Source: Candidatus Gastranaerophilales bacterium
Lineage (GTDB): Bacteria > Cyanobacteriota > Vampirovibrionia > Gastranaerophilales > Gastranaerophilaceae
Assembly: GCA_944323035.1 (NCBI GenBank)
Contig: CALUQY010000010.1
Location: 21,502 to 85,501 of the forward strand
Direction of reading: 5' to 3'
Length of the DNA stretch: 64,000 nucleotides
Shown here piece by piece: positions 47,179 through 56,602 of this stretch (position 1 is the stretch's first letter; every line of letters starts with the position of its first letter). The translations under genes and the position numbers were made by a program. Under the pieces are notes generated by a model, which was not told the DNA's origin, searched no databases, and saw only the letters and a program-made list of their open reading frames with translations.

Positions 47179-48777
47179 ATTATTTTTCATCAACTCTTTA
47201 TACAACTCAATCCCGCCCATAAAGGAATAAACATTACTAAATCCTCTCTGCGCAAGTATTCTCGCCGCAATATAGCTCGTGTGACCGGTATTGCAGAATA
47301 ATACAACTTTTCTGTCTGCAGGGATTTCGTCAACCCTATCCCTGATTTCACTTATCGGAATATTAACAGAATCAGGAATAGTTTTCATTTTATATGACGC
47401 AGCAGGTCTTACATCTATCAAATAAGAATTTTCCAAATCCTCAAAATATGCCGGTTTCAACAATCCACGCAGAATATTATCCGCACTCATACCTAATACA
47501 TTCACCGGATCCTTTGCAGAAGAATACGGCGGCGCATAAGATAATTCACTATCCAGCATATCCTGAATAGTTCCGCCCAAACGCATAATAGAACTTATAA
47601 CGTCAATCCTTTTTTCTGCGCCGTCTTTCCCAACAGCCTGCGCACCAAGAATTTTACCCTCATTGTTAAATAACAGCTTAAAAAATATCTGTGTGGAATC
47701 CGGATAATATCCGGCATGAGAGCGCCCGAAAGTATATGTTTTCCAGTACGGAATATTCTTTTGCTTTAATTGCTTCTCATTATTCCCGACACTTGCAACT
47801 GTTAAATCAAAAACTTTTATAACAGAAGTTCCCTGCGATTTTTTATAAACGGAATTCAACCCGCAGATATTATCCGCAATAATCCGCCCCTGCCTGTTTG
47901 CCGGCCCCGCAAGTGGTATCATCGTATTTGTATCGCTGACAAAATCCTTGACTTCCACACTATCACCGGCAGCATAAATCTGTTCATCAGAGGTCTGCAT
48001 AAAATCATTTACAATAATTCCTCTATTTGTTTCCAAGCCGCAATCTTTTGCCAGACTAATTTCAGGCCTTACACCTATTGCCATAATAACAATATCAAAC
48101 TCAACTTCTTTATTTGAATTTAAAATAATTTTATTTCCTCTAAACTCCCTCACCCCGTCCGATAAAATTAAATTTACCCTGTGTTCAATCATTGTATTCT
48201 GCGCAAACTGGGCGACTTCACTATCTACCGGCGCTAAAATCTGATTACTCAACTCTATCAATGTCGTTTCCAGCCCCATTTCAGCCAGATTCTCAGCCAT
48301 CTCAACTCCGATAAATCCTCCGCCGATTACAGCAGCTTTCTTAGAACCATTATTTTTTATAAAACATTTTATCCTGTCAGCATCATCCAGAGTTCTAACC
48401 GCAAAAACCCGAGTCTTGTCCATTCCGGCAAAATCCGGAATTACAGGACTTGCCCCGGGGGTCAAAACCAGCGTGTCGTAATCTATAACTTCGCCATTTT
48501 TCAGTTGAAGGTTCTTTGCCTCCCTGTTTATTTTTATAACTTCAGCGTTAAGCCGAACGTCAACTCGAAACCAGCTTTTAAACTTCTCGGGACTGGAAAC
48601 CAACATATTCTCTCTGTCGCCAATCACACCCGACACATAATAAGGCAAACCACAGTTTGCAATAGAAATTTCATCAGTTTTTTCTAATATCAAAATCTCA
48701 GCGAATTCATCTAATCTTCTAAGTCTTGCCGCACAACTTGCACCGGCTGCCCCGCCGCCTATAATCACAACCTTCAT
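47134..48777 (-). CDS. CoA-disulfide-reductase-like FAD oxidoreductase with rhodanese domain
   Basis: 547 residues: FAD Rossmann motif VVIIGGGAAGASCAARLRRL, the single active-site Cys in ANCGLPYYVSG, NAD-binding AAVIGGGFIGVEMAENL, dimer domain, then a rhodanese domain with catalytic loop FCNTGHTS (about residue 510). CoADR-rhodanese fusions reduce CoA disulfides, persulfides or polysulfides. The final residues after KELMKN (NCPRKARDKERERAF) come from a family A repeat, so the native stop is lost. ATG with GAGGA upstream. Confidence 0.92.
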   Translation of the reverse strand: MKVVIIGGGAAGASCAARLRRLDEFAEILILEKTDEISIANCGLPYYVSGVIGDRENMLVSSPEKFKSWFRVDVRLNAEVIKINREAKNLQLKNGEVIDYDTLVLTPGASPVIPDFAGMDKTRVFAVRTLDDADRIKCFIKNNGSKKAAVIGGGFIGVEMAENLAEMGLETTLIELSNQILAPVDSEVAQFAQNTMIEHRVNLILSDGVREFRGNKIILNSNKEVEFDIVIMAIGVRPEISLAKDCGLETNRGIIVNDFMQTSDEQIYAAGDSVEVKDFVSDTNTMIPLAGPANRQGRIIADNICGLNSVYKKSQGTSVIKVFDLTVASVGNNEKQLKQKNIPYWKTYTFGRSHAGYYPDSTQIFFKLLFNNEGKILGAQAVGKDGAEKRIDVISSIMRLGGTIQDMLDSELSYAPPYSSAKDPVNVLGMSADNILRGLLKPAYFEDLENSYLIDVRPAASYKMKTIPDSVNIPISEIRDRVDEIPADRKVVLFCNTGHTSYIAARILAQRGFSNVYSFMGGIELYKELMKNNCPRKARDKERERAF

Positions 48778-48844
48778 AAAATCCTCATTTCTTTTAAAAT
48801 AAGAAATATTATAACATACTTCTGCCAATTATGGTATAAAAAAT

Positions 48845-49801
48845 TTATTCATTAAAAACAAGTTGATTAGACGCCGTATCTTTAAACAAAACCATTGCAG
48901 TATAAGTTAACACAACAGAACCTATTAAAACTTCTACAGGAAATCTGAAAAGTAAATCCTTATCTAAAATCATAGGTATCAATAGCACTGCACCGGCAGG
49001 CGGAAAATTTATTTTCAGCCTGCTTAACGCAGCAAACAAAACAATACATGCCATTGCCGTACATAAAGAAAGCGGCAGATTTAAATAAACGTTAAACAAT
49101 AGCCGGAAAAAACTTCCTATAAAAGCACTAAAAGTCATTAACCCCGCTATGTAAACCGGCTTTTTACGCGCGGGACTTTTAGGGTTCGACAACTCCGTAA
49201 ACATTACAATAAGAGGCGGCGCCAGAAAATATATCTGATGCGTTTTAAACGGAATAAGAGCTATTAAACCAAATACAACCAATAATTTTGACCATTTTAT
49301 TATTTGCGTTTTTAAATTAAAATTACAGGGTCTGAATCTGTTCACCGGTCGGAGATGAGTTTTCTCCATAATCCATTGCGCCAAAATAATAAGCAGAGCC
49401 ATTACCATAACAGCCGCCGGATAGACAAAACTTGTTGTTCGTAAATAAACCGGAAGAATACAGGCCGAAATAATAGGAACAAAATTGGTTCTGCAAAGAG
49501 TCAAAATAAATCCCGAAAAAGCGAAACAAATACAAACCTGTAAAATCAATGGCAGCGGACAATATCGTACAATAATTACACCAAATAGGGCCGCAGCAGA
49601 CATTAAGAAAAAGATTCTTCTTTTATTGACAGCCCAGGGCTGTTGTTCCGAAACCCACGCGCCAATGGTTAATGCACAAATTTCGGGGAAAATAATTTCT
49701 TTTTCACCGCTCAATTCGGCCAGCCAAACCATAGATAGCGCCATTAATATTCCGAATAAATATCGTTCAAACCTAACTGTCTTTAAAAATTTAGTGTTCA
49801 T
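48845..49801 (-). CDS. HPP-like multi-pass membrane protein
   Basis: 318 residues, eight or more hydrophobic segments in two blocks. The segment INFPPAGAVLLIPMIL near the C-terminus resembles the HPPAGA signature of HPP-family proteins (some implicated in nitrite transport), and the N-terminal half may be a second related unit. Isolated gene; role not predictable. Confidence 0.65.
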   Translation of the reverse strand: MNTKFLKTVRFERYLFGILMALSMVWLAELSGEKEIIFPEICALTIGAWVSEQQPWAVNKRRIFFLMSAAALFGVIIVRYCPLPLILQVCICFAFSGFILTLCRTNFVPIISACILPVYLRTTSFVYPAAVMVMALLIILAQWIMEKTHLRPVNRFRPCNFNLKTQIIKWSKLLVVFGLIALIPFKTHQIYFLAPPLIVMFTELSNPKSPARKKPVYIAGLMTFSAFIGSFFRLLFNVYLNLPLSLCTAMACIVLFAALSRLKINFPPAGAVLLIPMILDKDLLFRFPVEVLIGSVVLTYTAMVLFKDTASNQLVFNE

Positions 49802-49924
49802 ACAAACTATCTTAACTCAAAGTTAAAAAGTTATAACAAAACTTTTATTTGATGTAAAAATAAATTTATCATATTTAAAAGGAATTGTTAAAAAAACTCA
49901 AGGAATTTGTTTAAAAATCTCTAT

Positions 49925-50208
49925 AATAAAGCAGTTCTCCGCCGCCTGCTTGCCCTGCTCAAAGCGTTAGTCGATGCTCGCGGTGTCACCTAGTGAGAAC
50001 GAGGGGAGCATGCGCATAATATCACCGCCGTTTCAAATCTTTGATTTGTCAAGCGGGGGAACGCAAGTCAACCCACTTTCCTCTCGAAAAACAGTTCACC
50101 GGACTGTTTTTCTCGGCAGAGTGCCACTCAAAAGACTCGCTTGCGTGAGCGGGAGTTGCTACGCAACTCATTCACGACATGTTCCTTATCGCGAGCCTTT
50201 CTCGGACA
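49925..50208. repeat. family A repeat, copy 7 (284 bp)
   Basis: Full ends plus inserted modules: caaatctttgatttg hairpin, cgaaaaacagttcaccggactgttttt and gttgctacgcaac. The last two are as in copy 1. Confidence 0.85.
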
Positions 50209-50215
50209 TAATGAA

Positions 50216-50338
50216 ATGATTTTTGTTGAAGTCAAACGCCAAAAAGAACAATTAAGTTCCAAACAAATCGAATAGGGCAATTTTCTGGTTAAAAATAAAA
50301 TTCCATATAAAGTTATTTGGGTTGCACACTTTAATTGA
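50216..50338 (+). pseudogene. VRR-NUC nuclease C-terminal fragment
   Basis: The frame reads MIFVEVKRQKEQLSSKQIE, stop, GNFLVKNKIPYKVIWVAHFN. The EVK and SSKQ...E spacing is typical of VRR-NUC nucleases (catalytic E-x-K), with TAG where Trp (TGG) is expected. It begins 7 bp after a family A repeat, which probably replaced the 5' part. Confidence 0.6.
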
Positions 50339-50353
50339 CAATATTGTGGTAAG

Positions 50354-50380
50354 AAAAAGCGAGGAAAACCTCGCTTTTTC
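50354..50380. terminator. bidirectional terminator
   Basis: AAAAAGCGAGG aaaa CCTCGCTTTTT: an 11-bp stem with A-run on one side and T-run on the other, between two decayed convergent genes. Confidence 0.85.
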
Positions 50381-50390
50381 TTTATTTTAA

Positions 50391-50596
50391 TTACCTTGTA
50401 TGACACTCACGACAACAGTAATAACAGCCATCAACATTGGAAAAATATTTTTTAGCTTCTCTCAATGCCGCATGACAATCTGCAAAATAACCTAAATATT
50501 GACGATTTGTCACACTCGGCAGATATGAGCATTCTTCAGAGTGCACTTCATGTTCACCAGTTGTTTGTGCTTGTTTTTTACATAATAATGTTTCAT
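50391..50596 (-). pseudogene. small Cys-rich protein gene, frameshifted
   Basis: ATG at 50596 after AAAGGAAAA starts MKHYYVKNKHKQ, but the family body is in another frame: GEHEVHSEECSYLPS, NRQYLGYFADCHAALREAKK, DGCYYCCRECHTR, stop at 50391. The pattern HEVH..C..LP..N..YLG.F..C..A...AK....GC..C...CH is one I know from small conserved bacterial proteins of unknown function. Length 206 nt is one short of whole codons, so a single-base deletion near codon 12 explains it. Confidence 0.75.
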
Positions 50597-50871
50597 AAAA
50601 TTTTCCTTTTCTTTTGTATTACAAAATTTACCAACTGCTTAACATACTTGCAATGGCAAATTCTGTAAGATATAATTTAAACGTTAATATTTTTATGAGT
50701 GGTTTTAGTTAGACTAAAATCACTTTTTCTTTACCCACCCAACTCTCCCAATTTATATATTCATAATGTCTCCTTTTTCTTTTGTAATATGCCACTGGAA
50801 ATCCAGTTCCCATGCATGATATGCCATGTTTTCATGACTTGCAACCATGTTAACGTTCTGTAACAAAACCA
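50597..50871. other. intergenic region with hairpin
   Basis: GTGGTTTTAGT tag ACTAAAATCAC followed by tttttcttt (about 50700-50740) is a terminator-like hairpin on the plus strand. An AAAGGAGAC site followed by ATG on the minus strand (about 50766-50790) opens only three codons: a possible gene remnant. Confidence 0.5.
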
Positions 50872-51495
50872 CTAAAATTCAACGTTTGCGTATGTTGAGT
50901 CATAAATATCTTGAAGATTTTTACTCTCAAACAACCAGTAACGACAAGGGGCTACATTATAAGGTAAATCTAATAACTTACGAGTTAATGCCGTAAGAGA
51001 ATATTCTTCATGCCCGAAGATGACTTTTTTATGGCTTTGAACTTTAACTTTTACATCTAAATCTTTAACATAAACTAGAGTTGAACCAACAGGAATACCC
51101 ATTTCCTCAAAATTTAACACAGGTCTATGATATTGTTTTGCAGCATTGTGTTCTTCTTTAGAAACATTTTTTGAAAGTGCTTTATCAACTGTTGATGTAA
51201 TTTCTTTAACTGATAGCTCTTTCAAAATAGGTATAACCTGATCTGCTGCAATATTAAAAAATTCTCTTTTAGGATTCACTCTCTTATCCCTAAAAGCATT
51301 ATGCAAAATATTTTCAATTTTATTGCAATCGCGTACTTCACCTGCCCACAAACACTCAAAAGGAAATGGAACGCCGGTTGAATATAACTCCGACATCCTT
51401 GCTTGTAAATCTTTTCGTTGGGTTTTACCTATCTTAATAAGATTTGGCATACCCTCATTACATAAAACATAAACTATTTCATACTTTTCTGTCAT
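50872..51495 (-). CDS. GIY-YIG (T5orf172-type) nuclease-domain protein
   Basis: 207 residues; the N-terminal 90 residues form a GIY-YIG fold of the T5orf172/Meiotically-up-regulated-113 type: YVLCNEGMPNLIKIGKT, RMSELYSTGVPFPFEC and the Glu/His helix KIENILHNAFRDKR. The C-terminal half is unassigned. Such proteins are common in mobile and defence regions. ATG follows AAAGGAAAA. Confidence 0.82.
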   Translation of the reverse strand: MTEKYEIVYVLCNEGMPNLIKIGKTQRKDLQARMSELYSTGVPFPFECLWAGEVRDCNKIENILHNAFRDKRVNPKREFFNIAADQVIPILKELSVKEITSTVDKALSKNVSKEEHNAAKQYHRPVLNFEEMGIPVGSTLVYVKDLDVKVKVQSHKKVIFGHEEYSLTALTRKLLDLPYNVAPCRYWLFESKNLQDIYDSTYANVEF

Positions 51496-51584
51496 AATTT
51501 TCCTTTAAAATTATATCATAAAGTATAATGTCATACAAAAAGTAACATCACATCATTTAATAAGATTAATTTTCAAATAAAATA

Positions 51585-52175
51585 TTAAGCCTCAACCCAT
51601 TCATATTGAATATTTCCATCCGAGGGAATTACATACTTAATATGATGAGTAGCGTCAGGACAAGTTGTGATTGGTTCATCTTTTAATGCAATTTTGCGAA
51701 CTAGAAATTCCGCATCCCCAAACACTGTCTTTGCACTTCTATCTTTTAATACTCTTATTTTGGAAGAATGTGTCATTATTTTCTCTAAAATTTGTGTTTT
51801 TGGAATCCTTGAACGATTATATGGTGATATTATTATTTCGTAATTCTTGCCCCAATTATCCCATATCTCTTTATTATAAGCTCCATCGCTTCCATGATGA
51901 GGTACTTTTAGAAAAACCAAATTACTTTTTAATAACGGATAACGTTCATCTTTATAAATCTCCTGCCAAGATTCATTAGTTACGTCTCCACCCAATAATA
52001 TCTTTAAACTTCCAAATTCAATAATTAGAGCTACTGAAATTATGTTATGCAAATCCGACTGAATTGCGAAATCGTTTGATAAACCCTTATTTTTAAAGGC
52101 TTTTGCTAAACATTCATTGTATTTATTGTTATATTCTTCTATATCATTTTCACAAGGTGCTATACAATTATACAA
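51585..52175 (-). CDS. metallo-beta-lactamase-fold protein, N-terminally truncated (ComEC-like MBL)
   Basis: 196 residues: VALIIEFGSLKILLGGDVT and LVFLKVPHHGSDGAYN are the second half of an MBL domain as in ComEC/Rec2-like hydrolases. The N-terminal HxHxDH metal motif is absent and a stop lies a few codons upstream, so half of the active site is missing. Starts at a TTG without a good ribosome site. Most likely a gene remnant; the family A copy 8 lies 155 bp upstream. Confidence 0.7.
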   Translation of the reverse strand: MYNCIAPCENDIEEYNNKYNECLAKAFKNKGLSNDFAIQSDLHNIISVALIIEFGSLKILLGGDVTNESWQEIYKDERYPLLKSNLVFLKVPHHGSDGAYNKEIWDNWGKNYEIIISPYNRSRIPKTQILEKIMTHSSKIRVLKDRSAKTVFGDAEFLVRKIALKDEPITTCPDATHHIKYVIPSDGNIQYEWVEA

Positions 52176-52330
52176 AATCTGTCTAAATTTTTACATTTCT
52201 TCTAAAATTCTTGTAGAACTAACTATTTATTACATACAAAACCTCAAAACCATCTCTAAAATCTATAACCATAACTTTTTTAGAAAACCTTTCTAAGAAT
52301 TTTATCTGTTTTAAGATAAAAATTAAGAAT

Positions 52331-52770
52331 AATAAAGCAGTTCTCCGTCGTACCGCCTCGCGTCTTGCTCGACTCACGTTTTACAGCATTCGGGCAAAAA
52401 CGCGGTTTTGCCTTGGAATGCCTCAGCTCGCTCGCGCTGAATGTGTCAGCAGATGTTCGCCGGCGGTCAAGCCGGCTCCTTCTTAATAGGTTGATTGATT
52501 ACCGGTTAGCGATTAATCAATTGTGGGTGACACTCAGTGTCCAGGCGAACATAATATCTCAGCCGTTTCTAATCTTTGATTTGACAGGCGGAAGAAACCG
52601 CGAGCCGCGCGCTTCCCTCTCGAAAAACAGCTCTCTGGATTGTTTCACTCAACAGAATACCACTCAAAAGACTCGGCCATTGTGTGGCTCACTTATTTGG
52701 TTCATGCGCTTACGGTAGCTACTAATACAATTATGCTACGGCTCAGCCGGGCGCGAGTCTTTCCCGGACA
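52331..52770. repeat. family A repeat, copy 8 (440 bp, largest)
   Basis: Ends aataaagcagttct and ctttcccggaca. Inserted modules include ggttgattgattaccggttagcgattaatcaa, cggcggtcaagccgg and tacggctcagccg, also found in copy 10. Its right end encodes the tail of the HTH gene. Confidence 0.85.
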
Positions 52771-52975
52771 ATTTAGTGCTATTAATAAATAAAGCGGCTG
52801 TACCTGCCGCTTGTATACGATTTTTTAAACCTAATTTATTTAATATTGCTTTTACATCTTGTTTGACTTTTGAAACCGGAACAAAAAGCCTGTCGCTTAT
52901 TTGTGAGTTGCTATAGCCTTCCGCTAAAAAACGCAACACAATAATTTCATCTGGTGACAACAACTTTAACATCAT
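52736..52975 (-). CDS. small LuxR-type HTH protein with repeat-derived tail
   Basis: 79 residues; a stand-alone GerE/LuxR HTH: LLSPDEIIVLRFLAEGYSNSQISDRLF, VKQDVKAILNKLGLKNR. No receiver domain. ATG at 52975 preceded by GAGAGGGG. The tail LSGKDSRPAEP is encoded by family A copy 8. The longer upstream frame is formed by copy 9 and is not coding. Could be an intact regulator or the detached output domain of a response regulator. Confidence 0.75.
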   Translation of the reverse strand: MMLKLLSPDEIIVLRFLAEGYSNSQISDRLFVPVSKVKQDVKAILNKLGLKNRIQAAGTAALFINSTKLSGKDSRPAEP

Positions 52976-53074
52976 TACCCCTCTCCATGTTTTTATGTTG
53001 TTTGCATCACAAACGGGCATATTATTACATAAACATATTTGTTTGTAAAGAGGGAATTTTTCAAAAAAGTTTTT

Positions 53075-53124
53075 TGTCCGAGAAAGACTCACGATAAGGA
53101 ACATGAGCGAGTCTTTCTCGGACA
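53075..53124. repeat. family A repeat, copy 9 (50-bp palindromic form)
   Basis: tgtccgagaaagactc...gagtctttctcggaca; same short form as copy 2, with the inner bases acgataaggaacatga. Confidence 0.85.
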
Positions 53125-53362
53125 AATATCTATTCTATATAGAAAAAATATTATATGCATAATGTTCATTCATCTATCTCTCAGTAATATCAGTGCCTAA
53201 CAATAAATTACTTATATGGCTGGTTTAAAATTTTATCTCTTTTTTACCTTAAAATTTTATGTATAATTCCGGCATGTTAGCTGCAATTGCATAGATGAAT
53301 TGTTAAGAAGAACGAAGGCTCAAATGACCTGTAAATGTGTATATACGTAAAGCCTTTACATA

Positions 53363-53392
53363 TTAGACCTGAGTGCTTCTCTTTGCTATAAT
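53363..53392 (+). promoter_or_regulatory. putative promoter of hsd operon
   Basis: TTAGAC (53363-53368), 18 bp, TATAAT (53387-53392), about 30 bp before the hsdM GTG. The rest of 53125-53421 shows no gene. Confidence 0.55.
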
Positions 53393-53421
53393 AAGAAATA
53401 CAATGGGAGAGAGATGAGAGA

Positions 53422-54993
53422 GTGGATACGAGGAAAGAGCAGGAACGTGCTGATTTGCATCGTTCAATATGGAATATTGCGAATGATTTACGGGGTAGCG
53501 TTGATGGATGGGATTTCAAGCAATATGTGCTTGGAATGATGTTTTACAGATACGTTTCAGAAAATATCACGAATTATATTGATAAAGTCCAACATGAAGC
53601 TGGAGACACTGGTTTTAATTATGCTGAGTTGCCAGATGAAGAGGCAGCAACTGCAAGAGATTTTCTAATAAATACAAAGGGATTCTTTATTAAACCTAAT
53701 GATTTATTCTGGAATGTATTAAAGAGAGCCGATAAAGATGACAACTTAAATGTTACACTGGATACTATCTTTAAAAACATTGAAAACTCTGCTATCGGTA
53801 CAGCAAGTGAGCCTGACTTTAAAGGTTTGTTTGATGATTTAGATGTTAATAGTAATAAACTCGGCGGTACAGTTGCAGAACGAAATAAAAGGCTTGTTAA
53901 ATTACTCAACGGTATTGCTGAAATGAAGTTGAGTTATAAAGATAATACCATTGACGCATTTGGAGATGCTTACGAATACTTAATGGGTATGTATGCCAGT
54001 GGTGCAGGTAAATCTGGGGGAGAATTCTTTACTCCTCAAGAAGTTTCAGAACTGCTTACAAAAATAACCTTAGTAGGCAAAACCTCTGTAAATAAAGTTT
54101 ATGACCCTGCGTGCGGTTCCGGTTCATTGCTGTTAAAGTTTGCTAAGATTTTAGGCAAGGAAAATGTCAGAAACGGTTTCTTTGGGCAGGAGATAAATAT
54201 TTCAACTTATAACCTGTGCAGAATTAATATGTTTTTGCACGACATTGAATTTGATAAATTTGACATTGCTCATGGGGATACGTTAACCTCTCCCAGTGTG
54301 CATCATAGAGACGATGTGGAACCTTTTGAAGCGATTGTTTCTAATCCGCCTTATTCTATCAAATGGGAAGGAGATGATAACCCGCTATTGATAAACGATG
54401 AAAGGTTTTCACGAGCTGGGGTTTTAGCTCCTAAGTCCAAAGCTGATATGGCATTTATAATGCACTCTTTAAGCTGGCTTGCAGCTGATGGAACTGCTGC
54501 GATAGTATGTTTCCCCGGAATAATGTATAGAGGCGGGGCAGAGCAAAAAATTCGTAAATATTTGATTGACAATAACTTTGTTGATTGTGTAATTCAACTT
54601 CCTGACAATCTGTTTTACGGAACATCAATTGCTACCTGTATTATGGTTCTAAAGAAAAGTAAAATAGACAATTCAACACTGTTTATAGATGCAACAAAAG
54701 AATGTGTAAAAGTTACTAATAACAATAAACTTTCTGAAGAAAACATTGAAAATATACTTAAGCTCTTCACTGACAGAAAAGATGTTGAATATGAGTCTAA
54801 GCTTGTTGCAAATTCGGACATTGAAGCACAGGATTACAATTTATCCGTAAGCACCTATGTAGAGCAGAAAGACACAAGAGAAGTTATTGATATTGTTGAA
54901 CTCAACAAGAATATTACTGAAATTGTTGCAAGAGAAAACATATTAAGAGCCGAGATAGACAAAATTATCTCTGAAATTGAGGTAGGTGCATAA
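53422..54993 (+). CDS. hsdM: type I restriction-modification methyltransferase subunit HsdM
   Basis: 523 residues: HsdM N-terminal helical domain (DLRGSVDGWDFKQYVLGMMFYRY), SAM motif I YDPACGSGSLLL (about 229) and the N6-adenine motif VSNPPYSIKW (about 306). With HsdS it methylates adenines of a bipartite site; with HsdR it forms the restriction complex. Starts at GTG 53422 after GAGAGAGATGAGAGA. Its stop overlaps the rhuM start. Confidence 0.95.
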   Translation: MDTRKEQERADLHRSIWNIANDLRGSVDGWDFKQYVLGMMFYRYVSENITNYIDKVQHEAGDTGFNYAELPDEEAATARDFLINTKGFFIKPNDLFWNVLKRADKDDNLNVTLDTIFKNIENSAIGTASEPDFKGLFDDLDVNSNKLGGTVAERNKRLVKLLNGIAEMKLSYKDNTIDAFGDAYEYLMGMYASGAGKSGGEFFTPQEVSELLTKITLVGKTSVNKVYDPACGSGSLLLKFAKILGKENVRNGFFGQEINISTYNLCRINMFLHDIEFDKFDIAHGDTLTSPSVHHRDDVEPFEAIVSNPPYSIKWEGDDNPLLINDERFSRAGVLAPKSKADMAFIMHSLSWLAADGTAAIVCFPGIMYRGGAEQKIRKYLIDNNFVDCVIQLPDNLFYGTSIATCIMVLKKSKIDNSTLFIDATKECVKVTNNNKLSEENIENILKLFTDRKDVEYESKLVANSDIEAQDYNLSVSTYVEQKDTREVIDIVELNKNITEIVARENILRAEIDKIISEIEVGA

Positions 54994-56048
54994 TGACAAA
55001 TGAATTACAATTTTTATTATATTCAACACCTGATGAACATGTTTCGGTGCAGGCAATTATAAAAGATGAAACATTATGGCTGACCCAAAGGTCAATGGCT
55101 GAATTATTCGGGTGTTCCTCTGATAACATATCATTACACCTTAAAAATATCTATAATGAAGGTGAATTAAAGGAAGAAGCAACTACCGAGAAAATCTCGG
55201 TAGTTCAAAAAGAAGGTGTCAGAGATGTAAACAGGACATCTACATTTTACAATCTTGATGCAATAATTTCTGTCGGTTACAGGGTTAATTCATCTAAAGC
55301 AACTAAATTCAGAATGTGGGCAACTCAAATTCTGAAAGAATATATTCAAAAAGGTTTTGTGCTTGATGATGAGCGATTGAAACAGGGAAAAGCTGCTTTT
55401 GGCAAGGATTATTTTAAAGAATTACTGGAAAGAGTCCGTTCAATCAGAGCGAGTGAAAGACGGATTTATCAACAGATTACGGATATATTTGCCGAATGCA
55501 GTTTAGACTATGACAAAAACTCTCCTGTAACAAAAGACTTTTATGCAACAGTACAAAACAAGTTTCATTATGCAATTACAGGACAGACAGCCGCAGAGAT
55601 TATTTATAACAATGCAGACAGAACAAAAGAGAATATGGGTTTGACCACCTGGAAGAATTCCCCGGACGGTAGAATTCTGAAATCAGATACAACTATTGCA
55701 AAGAATTACTTGCAAGAAAAAGAAATAAGGCAGTTGGAAAGAGCCGTAACAGGGTATTTTGATTATATTGAAGACCTGATTGAAAGAGAAAACACATTCA
55801 CAATGGAAGAGTTTGCAAAGAGCGTAAATGAGTTTCTTTCATTCAGAAGATATGACATCCTGCCTGATAACAATAAAGGTAAAATATCTAAGAAACAGGC
55901 AGATGCAAAAGCAGAGGCGGAATATATTGAGTTTAATAAAACTCAGAAAATAGAGTCTGATTTTGATAAAGCTGTAAAACAGATACAGCAAAAACATAAT
56001 TCAACTATCCGAAATTTTCGGATAGTTGAAGAGGACAGTGAAGCATGA
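54993..56048 (+). CDS. RhuM-family protein inside hsd operon
   Basis: 351 residues with the RhuM (virulence-associated, COG3943) signature: ETLWLTQRSMAELFGCSSDN, FYNLDAIISVGYRVNS, FRMWATQILKEYIQKGF, and the C-terminal helical half. RhuM genes often sit within type I RM operons; their function is unclear, but the N-terminus is an HTH/Bro-N-like DNA-binding unit. Two long palindromes lie inside the coding region at 55181-55205 and 56000-56030. One-base overlap with hsdM, 4-bp overlap with hsdS. Confidence 0.9.
   Translation: MTNELQFLLYSTPDEHVSVQAIIKDETLWLTQRSMAELFGCSSDNISLHLKNIYNEGELKEEATTEKISVVQKEGVRDVNRTSTFYNLDAIISVGYRVNSSKATKFRMWATQILKEYIQKGFVLDDERLKQGKAAFGKDYFKELLERVRSIRASERRIYQQITDIFAECSLDYDKNSPVTKDFYATVQNKFHYAITGQTAAEIIYNNADRTKENMGLTTWKNSPDGRILKSDTTIAKNYLQEKEIRQLERAVTGYFDYIEDLIERENTFTMEEFAKSVNEFLSFRRYDILPDNNKGKISKKQADAKAEAEYIEFNKTQKIESDFDKAVKQIQQKHNSTIRNFRIVEEDSEA
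55181..55205. repeat. coding palindrome 1 in rhuM
   Basis: AACTACCGAGA aaa TCTCGGTAGTT: perfect 11-bp arms. It encodes TTEKISVVQ, a position that varies between RhuM proteins as I remember them. Confidence 0.85.
56000..56030. repeat. coding palindrome 2 in rhuM
   Basis: Perfect 15-bp arms (TTCAACTATCCGAAA and its complement) around one T, 5-6 codons before the rhuM stop. Confidence 0.88.
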
Positions 56049-56602
56049 GTAAACTGGATGAACTGATAAATAAACTATGTCCTGACGGGGTTGAGTATAA
56101 ACAGTTAGGAGAAGTCCTTGATTATAAACAGCCTTATAAATTTATAGTACAAAGTACCAAGTATGATGATGAGTTTGAAACGCCTGTTTTAACGGCAGGA
56201 CAGACTTTTATATTAGGTTATACAAACGAAAAAGATGGCATATATGAGGCTACCAAAGAAAATCCTGTAATAATCTTTGATGACTTCACGACTGCAAATA
56301 AATGGGTAGACTTTCGATTTAAAGTAAAATCGTCAGCAATGAAGTTACTCACATCAAAAGATAATAACAAATACAATATCAGATATTTATTTCACGTGTT
56401 GCAAACAATCAAGTACACGCCTGTAGACCATTCACGTCAATGGATAGAGAAATATTCAAAGTTCAGAATTCCTGTACCTCCTATAGAGGTATAGTGTGAA
56501 ATTGTCCGGATACTGGACAATTTCACAGAGCTTACAGCACGCAAAAAACAGTATGAGTATTATCGTGATAAACTATTAACATTCAAGGAGAAAACAACTT
56601 AA
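56045..56602 (+). pseudogene. hsdS: one-TRD specificity subunit HsdS with in-frame amber
   Basis: MSKLDELINKLCPDG is the usual start of type I S subunits; one target-recognition domain follows, then the conserved helix IPVPPIEV. Codon 150 is TAG (56492-56494) where Gln is usual; beyond it the same frame continues [18 protein letters not shown] and ends at 56602, overlapping the next ATG. Only one TRD is present, half the normal S length. The amber removes most of the second conserved helix, needed for HsdM contact and dimerisation of half S subunits. DNA recognition is therefore doubtful unless suppressed. Confidence 0.85.
56495..56527. repeat. coding palindrome 3 in hsdS, adjoining the amber codon
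   Basis: Perfect 13-bp arms (TGTGAAATTGTCC and its complement) with loop ggatact, starting at the base after TAG. Confidence 0.88.

Noticed and set aside
53000..53124. Extended N-terminus of the LuxR-type protein
   Set aside because: It is encoded by the 50-bp repeat and spacer; the ATG at 52975 has the ribosome site.
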